Positions 9,046 through 16,660 of a stretch of 64,000 nt of DNA are shown in pieces. Both the position numbers and the translations under genes were made by a program. Below the pieces are notes generated by a model. The model saw only the letters and a list, made by a program, of their open reading frames with translations, did not search any database and was not told where the DNA came from. Within the stretch, counting starts at the first letter, position 1; each line of letters begins with the position of its first letter. The DNA is from Mesorhizobium sp. YM1C-6-2 (lineage in GTDB: Bacteria; Pseudomonadota; Alphaproteobacteria; Rhizobiales; Rhizobiaceae): assembly GCF_003666685.1 (NCBI RefSeq), contig NZ_RCIZ01000001.1, forward strand, positions 744,001 through 808,000, written 5' to 3'.

Positions 9046-10097
9046 TGAAGCTGCACTATTTCCGTTCGCCCCACGGCAATTTCGGCGACGACCTCAATGC
9101 GTGGCTGTGGCCCGAACTGCTGCCCGGCATGTGGGATGAGGGCGCCGACGGCATCACCTTCGTCGGCGTCGGCACCATCCTCAACAGGCTGGTGCCGCAG
9201 ACCCGTCTGAAGATCGTGCTGGGGTCGGGGGTCGGCTATTCGCCGCTGCCGGAAAACCTCCATGACGGATCGTGGAGCGTGCTCGGCATACGCGGTCCGC
9301 TCTCGGCGCGCGCCGCCGGCCTGCCGGCCAGGGCCGTGATCACCGACGGGGCGATCCTGCTTGGAACGATGGACGGGCTGGTGAAGCCGGACGAAGCGCG
9401 CACCGGCGGCGTCGTGTTCGTGCCGCATGTCTCCTCGACGGAAACGGGAGCCTGGGAGGAGGTCTGCGCCGAACTCGGCATCACCTACATCGACCCCAGA
9501 TGGAATTTTCACGAGGTTTTCGAGCTGATCGGCAAGGCGAGGCTGGTTCTCACCGAAGCCATGCACGGGGCGATCGTCGCCGATACGCTGCGCGTGCCCT
9601 TCGTGCCGCTGGTCTCGTCGCGCGAGATCAGCTCGTTCAAATGGATGGACTGGACGCTGTCGATGGGCCTGCCCTATCGGCCGATCCGGCTTCCGCCGAG
9701 CACGCTGCTCGATGCGGCGCGCGACCGGCTGGTGACCTTCATGGGACATGGGCATCTGAACCCAGCGGTATTCGATGCGTCGGCGCCTGCCGATGACGGC
9801 ATGGCCGACGAGTTGCTGCGCCATCTCGACCAGGCTTCGGAGCGCGAGGAATCTCCGGCCTGGCGGCGCGTCAACAAGAACACCAAGCGTTTGTGGCGCA
9901 GGGCGGTGAAGCCGGCGACCGAAACGGCGTCGAGAGGCATGCTGCGCAGCGTCGACCGGCGGCTCTTCGACAGGGCCGCGGACACCATGCACAAGGCGAT
10001 GCACGCGACGAGCTATCTGAGCGACGACCGCACCTACGAAAGCAAGCGGTCGCAGCTCATGGACCAGGTGGAGATGACGCGGCGGCTGGCCGCATGA
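9045..10097 (+). CDS. Polysaccharide pyruvyltransferase (ExoV-like)
   Basis: A 350-residue protein of the polysaccharide pyruvyl transferase family, which adds a pyruvate ketal from phosphoenolpyruvate to a sugar of the repeat unit and gives the polymer negative charge. The N-terminus FRSPHGNFGDDLNAWLW and the EAMHGAIVADTLRVPF segment (about residues 168-184) are typical. The region past residue 250 is a charged tail not needed for the fold and may be lineage-specific. Start overlaps the previous stop and its own stop overlaps the next ATG, so it is tightly coupled within the operon. Confidence 0.88.
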   Translation: MKLHYFRSPHGNFGDDLNAWLWPELLPGMWDEGADGITFVGVGTILNRLVPQTRLKIVLGSGVGYSPLPENLHDGSWSVLGIRGPLSARAAGLPARAVITDGAILLGTMDGLVKPDEARTGGVVFVPHVSSTETGAWEEVCAELGITYIDPRWNFHEVFELIGKARLVLTEAMHGAIVADTLRVPFVPLVSSREISSFKWMDWTLSMGLPYRPIRLPPSTLLDAARDRLVTFMGHGHLNPAVFDASAPADDGMADELLRHLDQASEREESPAWRRVNKNTKRLWRRAVKPATETASRGMLRSVDRRLFDRAADTMHKAMHATSYLSDDRTYESKRSQLMDQVEMTRRLAA

Positions 10098-11152
10098 AGC
10101 ACGACAGGATCTCCATGCGCGGATCATCGGAAGTCGCGATGCTCGGTGACCTCGACCTCGCCATCATCGGTTGCGGGGCGATCGCCGACTCCTACTATTT
10201 CCCCGTGCTGTCGGCCGACGCCGCGGCGCGCGAGAAAGTGTGGCTGGTCGAGCCGTCGGTCGAGCGGCGCGAGAAGGCGGCGGCGGCGTTCGGCTTCCGC
10301 CGCGGGCAGCTTGTCGGCGACGTCGCCGAACTGCCGGCGAAGGTCACCGCCGCGGTCAACGCAACGCCGAGCCACCTGCATGTCGCGACCACGCTTCCGC
10401 TGATCGAGCGCGGCGTGAGCGTCATCGTCGAGAAGCCGCTCGCCGAGACGGCGGACGATGCCAGGCGGCTGTTGACGGAAGCCGGCGGCCGTTCGCTGCT
10501 CACGGCAAACCAGTATCGACGCTTCTGCCCGTCCTACCGGCTGGCGCGCGAAATCATCGCGGCCGGCGAGATCGGCGATGTCTGCAGCATCAACTGGGCG
10601 GAGGGCCAGAAGTTCGAATGGCCGACACAGTCCGGCTTCTATTTCCGGCGGCCGTGGAAGACCGGACGCCCGCGCGGCGTGCTGCTCGACATCGGCGTGC
10701 ATGTGCTCGACGTCGTCTGCTGGTGGCTGAATGAAGAGCCGCGCGTGGTGTCCGCCGCGATGGACGGGTTCGGCGGGCCGGAGTGTTTCACCCGTGCGCA
10801 ACTGGCGTTCGGCGATGTCGAAATGGATCTCGCCGTCAGCTTCCATTCGAAGCTCGCCAACGGCTTCGTCGTCGAGGGCACCAAGGGTGCGATCCGCGGC
10901 TCGGTGACGGATTTCTCGACCATCGAGATCCGCACCGGCTCCGGCGGCTGGCAGTCGAAGCGAGGGCCGGGGCCGGCAGGCTGGACCGATTTCGCCGAAA
11001 TCTTGCTCAGGAATTTTGCCGCGGCGGTCGAGGGCCGCGAGGCGCTGCTGGTCGATGCGGCCAGCGTCGTCGCGCCGCTGGCTGCGGTCGATGCGATCTA
11101 CGACGCCGCCGACAGCCCCTTGCCGAGCTATTACAGGGAGTGGGCGTCATGA
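10094..11152 (+). CDS. Gfo/Idh/MocA-family NAD(P)-dependent sugar oxidoreductase
   Basis: A 352-residue oxidoreductase with an N-terminal Rossmann domain (LAIIGCGAIADSYYFPVL near residues 22-39), the EKPLAET motif (Lys of this family's EKP catalytic signature) and a C-terminal alpha/beta domain with an LDIGVHVLDVVCWW segment. Such enzymes oxidise or reduce a hydroxyl of a nucleotide sugar or free sugar. ATGA overlap with the pyruvyltransferase stop and with the next gene's start indicates one transcript. With the following epimerase it probably makes an unusual sugar of the EPS unit; substrate unknown. Confidence 0.82.
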   Translation: MKHDRISMRGSSEVAMLGDLDLAIIGCGAIADSYYFPVLSADAAAREKVWLVEPSVERREKAAAAFGFRRGQLVGDVAELPAKVTAAVNATPSHLHVATTLPLIERGVSVIVEKPLAETADDARRLLTEAGGRSLLTANQYRRFCPSYRLAREIIAAGEIGDVCSINWAEGQKFEWPTQSGFYFRRPWKTGRPRGVLLDIGVHVLDVVCWWLNEEPRVVSAAMDGFGGPECFTRAQLAFGDVEMDLAVSFHSKLANGFVVEGTKGAIRGSVTDFSTIEIRTGSGGWQSKRGPGPAGWTDFAEILLRNFAAAVEGREALLVDAASVVAPLAAVDAIYDAADSPLPSYYREWAS

Positions 11153-12207
11153 CGACGAAACCCGTCGTTCTCGTCACCGGCGCCGGCGGCTTCATCGGCG
11201 GCTGGGTCGCCGAGGCGCTTCACCTTGCGGGGTGGGATGTCAGGGCCGGCATCAGCCGCTGGATGAGTGCGGCGCGCATCGCGCGTTTCCCGCTGGAGAT
11301 CGTCCAGTGCAACGTGATGGACCAGGCCTCGCTCGACGATGCGCTGAAGGGCGTCGACGTCGTCGTGCATTGCGCGCGTGGGCCGGACGAGGACGACGAA
11401 GTCGCCAAATCAGGTACGCGCCTGCTCATCGAACGGGCGAAGGTCGCAGGCGCGACGAAGATGGTCTTCACCAGCTCGGTCGCCGTCTATGGCGACGCGA
11501 CGGGGCTGATCGGGGAGGACACGGCACCGGTCGGCGACATGTCGGCCTACGGCAACAGCAAACTCGTCGCCGAGGCCGTCTGCGACGAGCTGGCGACCGA
11601 CGATTTCCCTGTTGTCGGGATCAGGCCGACGCTGGTCTACGGGCCGTTCTCGCAGCAGTGGAGCGCGCCCTACGTCGCGCGTTTCGCTTCGGGTCGCTGG
11701 ACGGCGCTCGGCGCGAGGGGCGAGGGCAAGTGCAACCTCGTCTATGTGGGCGACCTCGTCCGCATGATCCGCTTCATGATCGAGAACGACACCGGCCGCT
11801 TCGCGGTCTTCAACGGCAACGGCCCCGAAGTGCCGAGCTGGAACTCCTATCTCGAGCGCTTCAACGACGCTCTCGGCTTTCCGCGGCTTGCCGCCCCCGA
11901 TCCGTCGCTCGGGCTCAAGGTCGCGCTACGCCGGCCCGTCCGCAAGGTCGGCAAATACCTGCTCGCCAATCACAGGGACCTGCTGGTCGCCGTGGCCTCG
12001 CGCAGCTCGAAGATCAAGTCGGCAATGAAGAAGGCGGAGGAGGATCTGCGCCTGCGGCCGAACGACGACGAGATGAACCGCTTTGCCACCGATGTCACCT
12101 ATTCGATGGACCGCGCTGCGAAGATCGGCTTCGTGCCGCGGACCAGCGTCGACGAAGGCATCGCCATGACCGCCGATTGGGCGCGCGACATCGGGCTGGT
12201 AGCCTGA
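11149..12207 (+). CDS. NAD-dependent epimerase/dehydratase (extended SDR)
   Basis: A 352-residue extended short-chain dehydrogenase. The VTGAGGFIGGWVAEAL NAD-binding motif lies at residues 9-24; the catalytic set is a Ser in TSSVAVYG (about 115) and the YxxxK motif in SAYGNSK (about 137). Residues 260-330 contain a lysine/arginine-rich insertion unusual for the family. Partnered by overlap with the preceding oxidoreductase, it likely remodels a nucleotide sugar for the EPS. It is the last gene of the tightly overlapping set from 7582. Confidence 0.82.
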   Translation: MTTKPVVLVTGAGGFIGGWVAEALHLAGWDVRAGISRWMSAARIARFPLEIVQCNVMDQASLDDALKGVDVVVHCARGPDEDDEVAKSGTRLLIERAKVAGATKMVFTSSVAVYGDATGLIGEDTAPVGDMSAYGNSKLVAEAVCDELATDDFPVVGIRPTLVYGPFSQQWSAPYVARFASGRWTALGARGEGKCNLVYVGDLVRMIRFMIENDTGRFAVFNGNGPEVPSWNSYLERFNDALGFPRLAAPDPSLGLKVALRRPVRKVGKYLLANHRDLLVAVASRSSKIKSAMKKAEEDLRLRPNDDEMNRFATDVTYSMDRAAKIGFVPRTSVDEGIAMTADWARDIGLVA

Positions 12208-12320
12208 GGTATGGTTCTGGCCGCGCCTCTTTTTGGCGTGCCAGCGTTGACGCAGGCAGGCAACAAATGCCTTAATCAGGGTGTCTGAATAAGACCTGCG
12301 CGGGGGAGTGGAGGCCAAGC

Positions 12321-13079
12321 ATGGCTGCGCGCGTGGACCCCATGATCCGCCTTTTCCCCGAAAGGCGTGTCGTTCGCTTCCTTCACCGCCAGGACCGGTT
12401 CCTGTTCTTCTCCATGGTCAACGAACTCGTTCGTCCGACGGATATCGTCCTCGATCTTGGCGCGGGACGAAACCGCTTTCCGGAGTTCGGGCCGCATCTC
12501 AATGCGATCTCGACGCTCAAGGGACGCTGCAACAGGGTCATCGGCGTCGATGTCGATCCCGAGGTCGCCACCAACGACGCTATGGACGAGACGCATGTGA
12601 TCGAGGCAGACGGGCGGCTGCCGCTGGACGCCGAAAGCGTCGACCTGATCTACAGCTACGCCGTGCTGGAACATGTCGAAGACCCCGCCGCCTTCGTTTC
12701 GGAATGCGACCGCGTGCTGAAGCCAGGCGGCTGGTTCTGCGCGTGGACGCCCAACAAATGGGGCTATGTCGGCCTCGGCGCGCGGCTCGTTCCGAATTCG
12801 CTGCATGCAAAGGTGCTGAGACGGGCGCAGCCGGCGGGACGCGACGACAAGGACGTCTTCCCGACGGTCTACCGGATGAACACGCTGGGCGACATCGGCC
12901 GCTCTTTCCGGAGTTCGCGCTTCGATGATTACAGTTTTGGCTACAACGCCCAGCCGTCCTACAATTTCGGCAGCACGGTGGTCGCCCGCATGTGGCTCGC
13001 CTACATGGCGCTGACGCCGCGCTGGCTGGCGCAATCGCTGTTCGTCTTCCTGCGCAAGCGCGAAGCGGAGCAGATGTAG
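12321..13079 (+). CDS. SAM-dependent class I methyltransferase
   Basis: A 252-residue methyltransferase with motif I VLDLGAGRNRFPEF (about residues 43-56), the acidic IGVDVDPE segment ending strand 2 and the YSYAVLEHVEDP motif IV region. A C-terminal hydrophobic stretch (about 225-245) may touch the membrane. Its place among EPS genes suggests sugar O-methylation or modification of a lipid-linked intermediate, but other small-molecule substrates are possible. It follows the epimerase by 113 nt and is convergent with the GH26 gene, with 1 nt between stops. Confidence 0.75.
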   Translation: MAARVDPMIRLFPERRVVRFLHRQDRFLFFSMVNELVRPTDIVLDLGAGRNRFPEFGPHLNAISTLKGRCNRVIGVDVDPEVATNDAMDETHVIEADGRLPLDAESVDLIYSYAVLEHVEDPAAFVSECDRVLKPGGWFCAWTPNKWGYVGLGARLVPNSLHAKVLRRAQPAGRDDKDVFPTVYRMNTLGDIGRSFRSSRFDDYSFGYNAQPSYNFGSTVVARMWLAYMALTPRWLAQSLFVFLRKREAEQM

Positions 13080-13080
13080 A

Positions 13081-14049
13081 CTAGCCGCCGCTGTCGGCTC
13101 CGAAACGGCGCTTGAACATCTCGGCGGCGCGGGGAAACTGCGCATTGGACATGCGGGCGTTGTAGTCGACGGCCTGGACGTCCCAGTAGCTCTGATAAAG
13201 CGGCTTCGTCTCCTCGAACCAGTCCGCCATGCCGGCGATGAACACGGGATCGTCGCCGACGCCCCCGCCGCCGGGTTTGTCGCCGACGCCCCATTCCGGA
13301 TAGGACATCAGCTTGCCGTGCTCCCTGGCGAAGTCGCGGTGCCATTTCAGCCCGAACGGCTGGTCGACGAAATGCTGGAAACGGTCGTGCGGATCGGCGG
13401 TCGAGGCGTCCCAGGTCTCGGCGTAGATATCCATGCCGATGATGTCGACGACGTCGTCGCCGGGATAGGCTTCGGTCGGGTCCATGTCGTGGCGGCCGTG
13501 ATTGGGGCACCACTCGAACTTGAAGCGCTGTCCGGGCGCCCGGCGCATGATCTCGACGATGCGGCGGAAATAACGCTTGTAGCTCTCCGGGTCCTTCGAG
13601 GCGGCCCACGGCATCCAGTTGCCGTTGAACTCCCAGCCGATCCGTATGACCGTGTCGTTCAGCCCGTACCTGACCAGCGCATTGGCGGTCTGGGTGAAAA
13701 TGGCGTCATAGGCGCCGTCGGCGCCTTCGCTCAGCGTGCCCGCATTGCCCCGTGGCAGCATCGGCACGGAAAGGGTCAGCTTGATTCCGGAATCGGCCCA
13801 GCATTTGACGATCCAGGGGATGCTGCGGCGCATCTCGACCCAGCTTTCCTGGTTCAGCGCGTCGACGGTGCGCTCGATCTTGCGTCCGAGGAAGGTCTCG
13901 AGTTCCGCCATCGCGGCGCGGCCGTCGCATCCCGGGCCGCGATAGGCGCCGACTTCGGTCGCCTGGGCGGGCGTCACCGCCGAGACCAAGGCAGCGGCCG
14001 CCGCGCAGCGGACAAGACGTCGGGAAAGCCGCGCGGCGAGAGTCCTCAT
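13081..14049 (-). CDS. Secreted GH26 family glycanase (beta-mannanase-like)
   Basis: A 322-residue protein with a signal peptide (residues 1-30, likely cleaved after AQA) and a GH26-type TIM barrel. The acid/base Glu is seen in RIGWEFNGNW (E140) and the nucleophile Glu in LMSYPEWG (E252), both matching GH26 spacing. It could cut the nascent EPS and set chain length, as ExoK does in other rhizobia with a different fold, or act on plant mannan. Its start overlaps the stop of the upstream GT2 gene (ATGA at 14046-14049 on the minus strand), so it is co-translated with EPS synthesis, which favours an EPS-processing role. Confidence 0.8.
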   Translation of the reverse strand: MRTLAARLSRRLVRCAAAAALVSAVTPAQATEVGAYRGPGCDGRAAMAELETFLGRKIERTVDALNQESWVEMRRSIPWIVKCWADSGIKLTLSVPMLPRGNAGTLSEGADGAYDAIFTQTANALVRYGLNDTVIRIGWEFNGNWMPWAASKDPESYKRYFRRIVEIMRRAPGQRFKFEWCPNHGRHDMDPTEAYPGDDVVDIIGMDIYAETWDASTADPHDRFQHFVDQPFGLKWHRDFAREHGKLMSYPEWGVGDKPGGGGVGDDPVFIAGMADWFEETKPLYQSYWDVQAVDYNARMSNAQFPRAAEMFKRRFGADSGG

Positions 14050-14972
14050 TTCCACACTGCTCCGCCGCAGCTTTCGATATAGGCGATTGCAGGCTGTCCC
14101 AGCGGCTTGCGGCGGCCGGGATGCTCGCGCGCCCATTTCAGGAAATTGCCGAAGGAGCGGAAGACGTTGATCTGGCCGCGGTTGAGATAGAAGACGTAGG
14201 CCGAGAACAGCACGAAATTGAGCGGCAGATAGATTGCCGGCAGGTATTTGAAGGAGATGATCAGTTTGTTGGTCAGCCGCATCTCCTCGACCTCCTTCTT
14301 CGGCTTGCGGCCGCCCGGATCATTGTGCTCGACCACCCAGCAGGCCGGCTCGTAGTAGATCTCGTAGCCGGCATCGACGACGCGGTAGGCGTAGTCGATC
14401 TCCTCCAGCCCGTAGAAGAATTCCTCCGACATCGGCCCGATCCGGTCGAAGGCGCTGCGGCGCATGGCGAAGCCGTTGCCCTGGAAGCGGAAGGTCTTGA
14501 ACGGGCGGTCCTGCGGCAGCGACTTGTCGGTGTGGGGGAAAGAGGCGCGGGGAGTGACGCCGGTCGCATGATCGATATGACGGGCCGTCACGATGGCGAC
14601 GTTCGGATTGGCCTGGAATGCCGCCTCGTAGCGGTCGAGCACGCCCTCCGGATTGAGGAAGGCATCGTCGTCGACGAAGATCGTGTAGGAGCCGCGCGCG
14701 GCGTTCGCCCCGTCGTTGCGGGCCGAGACCCCCTTGTTGTAGCCGAGCTTGACATATTGCCAGCGGCTGAACGGGGCGAGAAAGGCCGAGCGATCCGTCT
14801 CGTCGACATTGTTGTCCACAAGAATGAATTCGACCTCGTCGAGCCGCGGTCCGGCCACCTTGGCCGCCTGCGCGATGGTCTCCGGGACCAGGTGGTCGCG
14901 CGCGTAAGTAACCATGACGATTGAAAACAAAGGTTCCGTGGAACTGTCTTCAGCCGACGTCCGTATTATCAT
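14046..14972 (-). CDS. GT2 glycosyltransferase (rhamnosyl-type)
   Basis: A 308-residue family 2 glycosyltransferase with IVMVTYARDH, the LVDNNVDETD segment, GVSARNDGANAARG, the FVDDDAFLNP metal motif (about residue 103) and GLEEIDYAYRV as the acceptor ED motif. Residues 245-265 are hydrophobic and probably contact the membrane. Start 14972 is chosen for an AAGGGA site 7 nt upstream; the frame is open to 15080 but without a site there. It forms a two-gene leftward operon with the GH26 gene. Donor unknown. Confidence 0.82.
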   Translation of the reverse strand: MIIRTSAEDSSTEPLFSIVMVTYARDHLVPETIAQAAKVAGPRLDEVEFILVDNNVDETDRSAFLAPFSRWQYVKLGYNKGVSARNDGANAARGSYTIFVDDDAFLNPEGVLDRYEAAFQANPNVAIVTARHIDHATGVTPRASFPHTDKSLPQDRPFKTFRFQGNGFAMRRSAFDRIGPMSEEFFYGLEEIDYAYRVVDAGYEIYYEPACWVVEHNDPGGRKPKKEVEEMRLTNKLIISFKYLPAIYLPLNFVLFSAYVFYLNRGQINVFRSFGNFLKWAREHPGRRKPLGQPAIAYIESCGGAVWK

Positions 14973-15110
14973 TGATCGTTCCCTTTGATGCGGTCGCGCA
15001 ACACTTGATCGGCGAGGTAGATTTGATGGGTGCCATGCATCGACTAATTTGTTGGCTTTTCTTCCCTCGGCTGCTACCAAGTTAGGCAGCGCATTGGTTT
15101 TGACTGGTTT

Positions 15111-15123
15111 GTTTCAGCGAAAC
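15111..15123. promoter_or_regulatory. Short palindrome in divergent EPS promoter region
   Basis: GTTTC and GAAAC flank an AGC centre. It lies between the leftward GT2 gene (start 14972) and the rightward small membrane protein gene (start 15168), 45 bp before the latter. It is a candidate operator, different from the TTGC-type motif found elsewhere in the locus. Confidence 0.3.
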
Positions 15124-15167
15124 TTAACTGCGGGCCAGTAGCGCACGGTTCAACGGAAGGGGCACCG

Positions 15168-15482
15168 ATGACCGGAACTGTAGTCCTATTGTATCTTGCC
15201 ATCGGCGTCGGTTGCGGAGTGATACGGCTTTCCGCCGTCGCCGTAGGCTTGATCGCGCTGGTTCCTGCCGTGCTCGGCGCATATGCCGTGAGCGCGCAAG
15301 GTGTGCTGCCCATGCTGGCCGCGGCGCTCATCGCCCTGCTCGTGATCGAGTGCGCATACTTCATCACCATGCTGCTTGTCGCCAAGCCCTGGAGCAGGAA
15401 GCCGGGAGCCGAAGCGACCGAAACCCGGAAGCCGGTACCCAGCGACATGCACCTTCCAAAGAAGGTCGGCGAAGAGCCGTAA
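15168..15482 (+). CDS. Small membrane protein of EPS locus, unknown function
   Basis: A 104-residue protein with three hydrophobic segments (about residues 4-20, 22-44 and 47-71) and a charged C-terminal tail (72-104, RKPGAEATETRK). No family is recognised. It faces the exoY-like gene tail to tail with 9 nt between. Small inner-membrane proteins next to exoY in other rhizobia (ExoX) act as post-transcriptional inhibitors of EPS synthesis; a similar role here is speculation based on position and size. An AGGGG-like ribosome site lies just upstream. Confidence 0.55.
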   Translation: MTGTVVLLYLAIGVGCGVIRLSAVAVGLIALVPAVLGAYAVSAQGVLPMLAAALIALLVIECAYFITMLLVAKPWSRKPGAEATETRKPVPSDMHLPKKVGEEP

Positions 15483-15491
15483 GGCGCAGCT

Positions 15492-16184
15492 TCAGTAGCT
15501 GCCCTTGCGGCCGAACACGACGATCACCGTCTTGGCGATGATCCACACGTCCCGCAGAAGCGACCAGTTCTCCACATAGGCCACGTCCAGCGACACGCGC
15601 TCCTCATAGGTGCAGTCGCTGCGTCCGGTCACCTGCCAGAGGCCGGTGATGCCGGGCTTGGTGGCGGCGTAGGCGGGAAAGTGGTTGCCGTAGCGGCGCA
15701 CCTCGGCCGAGACGATCGGCCTTGGGCCGACGATGCTCATCTCGCCCTTGAGCACGTTCCAGAGCTGCGGCAGTTCGTCCAGGCTGGTTTCCCGGAGCAT
15801 TTTGCCGAGCTTGGTGATGCGCGGGTCGTTTTTCAGCTTCTGCGACTGCGCCCATTCGGCAGCGGCGGTGGGATCACGATCCAGAAGATCGCGCAGCGCG
15901 GCATCCGAATTGATGATCATCGACCGGAACTTCAGGCATTTGAAGCGACGGCCGTTCAGGCCGATCCGCTCGTGGCCGAAGATGGCCGGTCCAGGATCGG
16001 TGTAACGGATGGCCAGCGCCACCATCAGCATGAGAGGCCACAGCACGACCATGCCGGTCGTCGCTATGGCTATATCGAGCACTCGCTTGAGCGTACCGCC
16101 AGGCGTGTATCGAGCCGACCCGGCGCCGACGATCTCGACTGTCGAGCCGGCGGCATTATCCAGGGAACTTTCGGCTTTTAGCAT
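15492..16184 (-). CDS. exoY: ExoY-like priming sugar-phosphate transferase
   Basis: A 230-residue bacterial sugar transferase that moves the first sugar-1-phosphate from its UDP donor to undecaprenyl phosphate and so starts the repeat unit. One N-terminal membrane helix (about residues 40-62) precedes the catalytic domain with FKCLKFRSM, the ETSLDELPQLWNVLKGEMSIVGPRP signature and a KPGITGLWQVTGR region. Size matches ExoY (about 226 residues) rather than the longer WbaP or WcaJ forms. The donor (galactose or glucose) cannot be told. An EPS-type palindrome lies 189 bp upstream. Confidence 0.9.
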   Translation of the reverse strand: MLKAESSLDNAAGSTVEIVGAGSARYTPGGTLKRVLDIAIATTGMVVLWPLMLMVALAIRYTDPGPAIFGHERIGLNGRRFKCLKFRSMIINSDAALRDLLDRDPTAAAEWAQSQKLKNDPRITKLGKMLRETSLDELPQLWNVLKGEMSIVGPRPIVSAEVRRYGNHFPAYAATKPGITGLWQVTGRSDCTYEERVSLDVAYVENWSLLRDVWIIAKTVIVVFGRKGSY

Positions 16185-16660
16185 CAGACGTCTCCATCAA
16201 CGCTATCCGCACGCGACCCGCCCCTGATGCGCCCCTTCGCGAACGATAAACTTAAACCATCGATCTTGAGCCCGATCAAGAGGGCATTTTTGTGTCTATC
16301 CGTACCGCTATTCCGTAATATCGGTATCAAGAACAAAAGATAGGAAAGCTATACTGATTTTTAAACTGCTATGTTGCGATGCAAAAATCACGATGTATTT
16401 GTAAATATTTCTCCAAGGTTGCCAAGTTTCACATTATGATTGCTTTGGATATAAAAGTTTATGTCGTCACGCTCTGGATATTGCGTCGCAGCATTATCTT
16501 TGCCGCGCTTGCACAGGGTCGGAAGATGCTCTGCATCATGGGCGGTCGGCCGCTTTCTTGTTGCCGGCGGCAAGCCTCGAGCGCGCGCTCCTGCATCATC
16601 GGGCATGAGGTAACGCATCATGGGACGGCACCCTGGTAACGCGAATCGCACGGACGGGTA
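16185..16660. other. AT-rich intergenic region upstream of exoY
   Basis: This 476-bp gap between two leftward genes is notably AT-rich (about 16290-16500) compared with its surroundings. It holds an EPS-type palindrome (16373-16385) and an inverted repeat TCTTGA/TCAAGA (16264-16281). It is likely the exoY promoter region. An open frame at 16388-16651 has no homology or ribosome site that I can support. Confidence 0.5.
16373..16385. promoter_or_regulatory. EPS-locus palindromic operator motif, copy 3
   Basis: GTTGCGATGCAAA is a variant of the GTTGCAGTGCAAC motif with a different central triplet. It sits 189 bp upstream of the exoY-like start. The 21613-21625 site has the same GAT centre in the other orientation. 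Confidence 0.5.

Noticed and set aside
16388-16651. Small minus-strand ORF between RTX glycanase and exoY
   Set aside because: No ribosome site, no recognised family, atypical composition; left as intergenic.
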